Shown here: positions 45,229 through 45,525 of the stretch, in pieces
How positions within the stretch are numbered: the first letter of the stretch is position 1
How the letters are laid out: the number at the start of each line of letters is the position of its first letter
Source of the DNA: Rudaea sp.
Lineage (GTDB): Bacteria > Pseudomonadota > Gammaproteobacteria > Xanthomonadales > Rhodanobacteraceae
DNA length: 45,525 nt
NCBI GenBank assembly: GCA_025451955.1
Contig: JANWJJ010000046.1
Location: 1 to 45,525 of the forward strand
Reading direction: 5' to 3'
Program-made: the position numbers and the translations under genes
Notes under the pieces: model-generated
The model's database searches: none
What the model saw: only the letters and a program-made list of their open reading frames with translations
What the model was told of the DNA's origin: nothing

Positions 45229-45525
45229 GCGGCATGCTCCGCGTGGCCTGCCGGTGCCGAACCGGCATGGGTGACGGCCACGAATACGTCTTCGAGATTC
45301 GGTTCGGTTGTCTCGACCCGGGCCTCGATGCCGGCGTCGCGCAATGCCTGCGCGATCTGCGCCCGCGCCTGGTCGCCGTCGCGCGTGAGCACGCGCAGAT
45401 GCGCGCCGATCTGCGCGCTGGCGACGATGCAACTTTGTGCAGAAAGCGCATTTTGTGCATGGCGCGGTTCGGCGCAGTCGATCAGCAGGGTCGATCCGGG
45501 CAGCGCGCGCTTGAGTTCCTGTGGA
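45225..45525 (-). CDS. ABC transporter ATP-binding protein, 3' end only
   Basis: The last 99 or so codons of an ATPase gene run in from beyond the right edge. The Walker motifs are therefore not visible. The segment ending with IEARVETTEPNLEDVFVAVT followed by a short Ala/His tail is the usual C-terminal part of ATPases paired with ABC-2 permeases (YbhF/CcmA type). The stop overlaps the permease start (ATGA), which supports one transcription unit. Confidence 0.75.
   Translation of the reverse strand, partial: PQELKRALPGSTLLIDCAEPRHAQNALSAQSCIVASAQIGAHLRVLTRDGDQARAQIAQALRDAGIEARVETTEPNLEDVFVAVTHAGSAPAGHAEHAA

Overview
This is a high-GC bacterial chromosome segment, most likely from a gammaproteobacterium of the order Lysobacterales (Xanthomonadales), near the Rhodanobacteraceae. 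The reasons are the gene order mreB-mreC-mreD-mrdA-rodA-mltB-rlpA-dacA-ybeD-lipB-lipA, a split B12-dependent ribonucleotide reductase (nrdJa/nrdJb), and secreted proteins carrying an (F/Y)xxGFE motif that I associate with this group. The placement is inference. I see no IS element, prophage, CRISPR array, tRNA or rRNA.

Layout. (1) 1-4100, minus strand: class II ribonucleotide reductase NrdJa and NrdJb, with a histone H1-like Lys/Ala-rich protein between them. The nrdJa control region has a TTGACA promoter and two palindromes resembling a tandem NrdR box pair. (2) 4282-9095, plus strand: a membrane-anchored Deg protease, an orphan PstS-like binding protein, a HAD phosphatase and an M17 leucyl aminopeptidase. 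(3) 9179-22761, minus strand: the cell-elongation block (MreBCD, PBP2, RodA), the wall enzymes and septal proteins MltB, RlpA and DacA, the lipoate genes ybeD-lipB-lipA, and the tail-specific protease prc. Several of these genes overlap by 4 bp. (4) 22932-27082, plus strand: gatCAB, for tRNA-dependent Gln/Asn formation, then a PfkB-family kinase. (5) 27232-36513: accessory genes on both strands. They include a TIR-TolB-like-TPR protein, a YhhQ-type transporter, two secreted proteins, a TlpA-like thioredoxin, a universal stress protein, a HlyIII-type membrane protein, a GFA-family protein and conserved proteins of unknown function. (6) 36765-44057: one 2,430-residue secreted protein with an alpha-helical N-terminal domain, about four parallel beta-helix modules, Ig-like, MBG-like and DUF11-like domains and an internal GFE motif. 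(7) 44131-45525, minus strand: an ABC-2 exporter permease and the 3' end of its ATPase gene.

The strongest unexplained signal lies between lipA and prc (11510-11699). Three tandem units of 62-64 bp fold, on the minus strand, into six short hairpins. Every loop shows GGA, four of them as exact ANGGA, and the prc Shine-Dalgarno is a seventh ANGGA. This is the pattern of CsrA/RsmA binding arrays, and the arms differ by G-U wobbles and one compensatory change that fit a minus-strand RNA. Other points are an RlpA with Ser in place of the conserved catalytic His, a 142-bp imperfect palindrome abutting two convergent stop codons, and in-frame 15-bp ATG-starting repeats ahead of nrdJa. All functions are assigned from sequence recognition alone; no database was searched.
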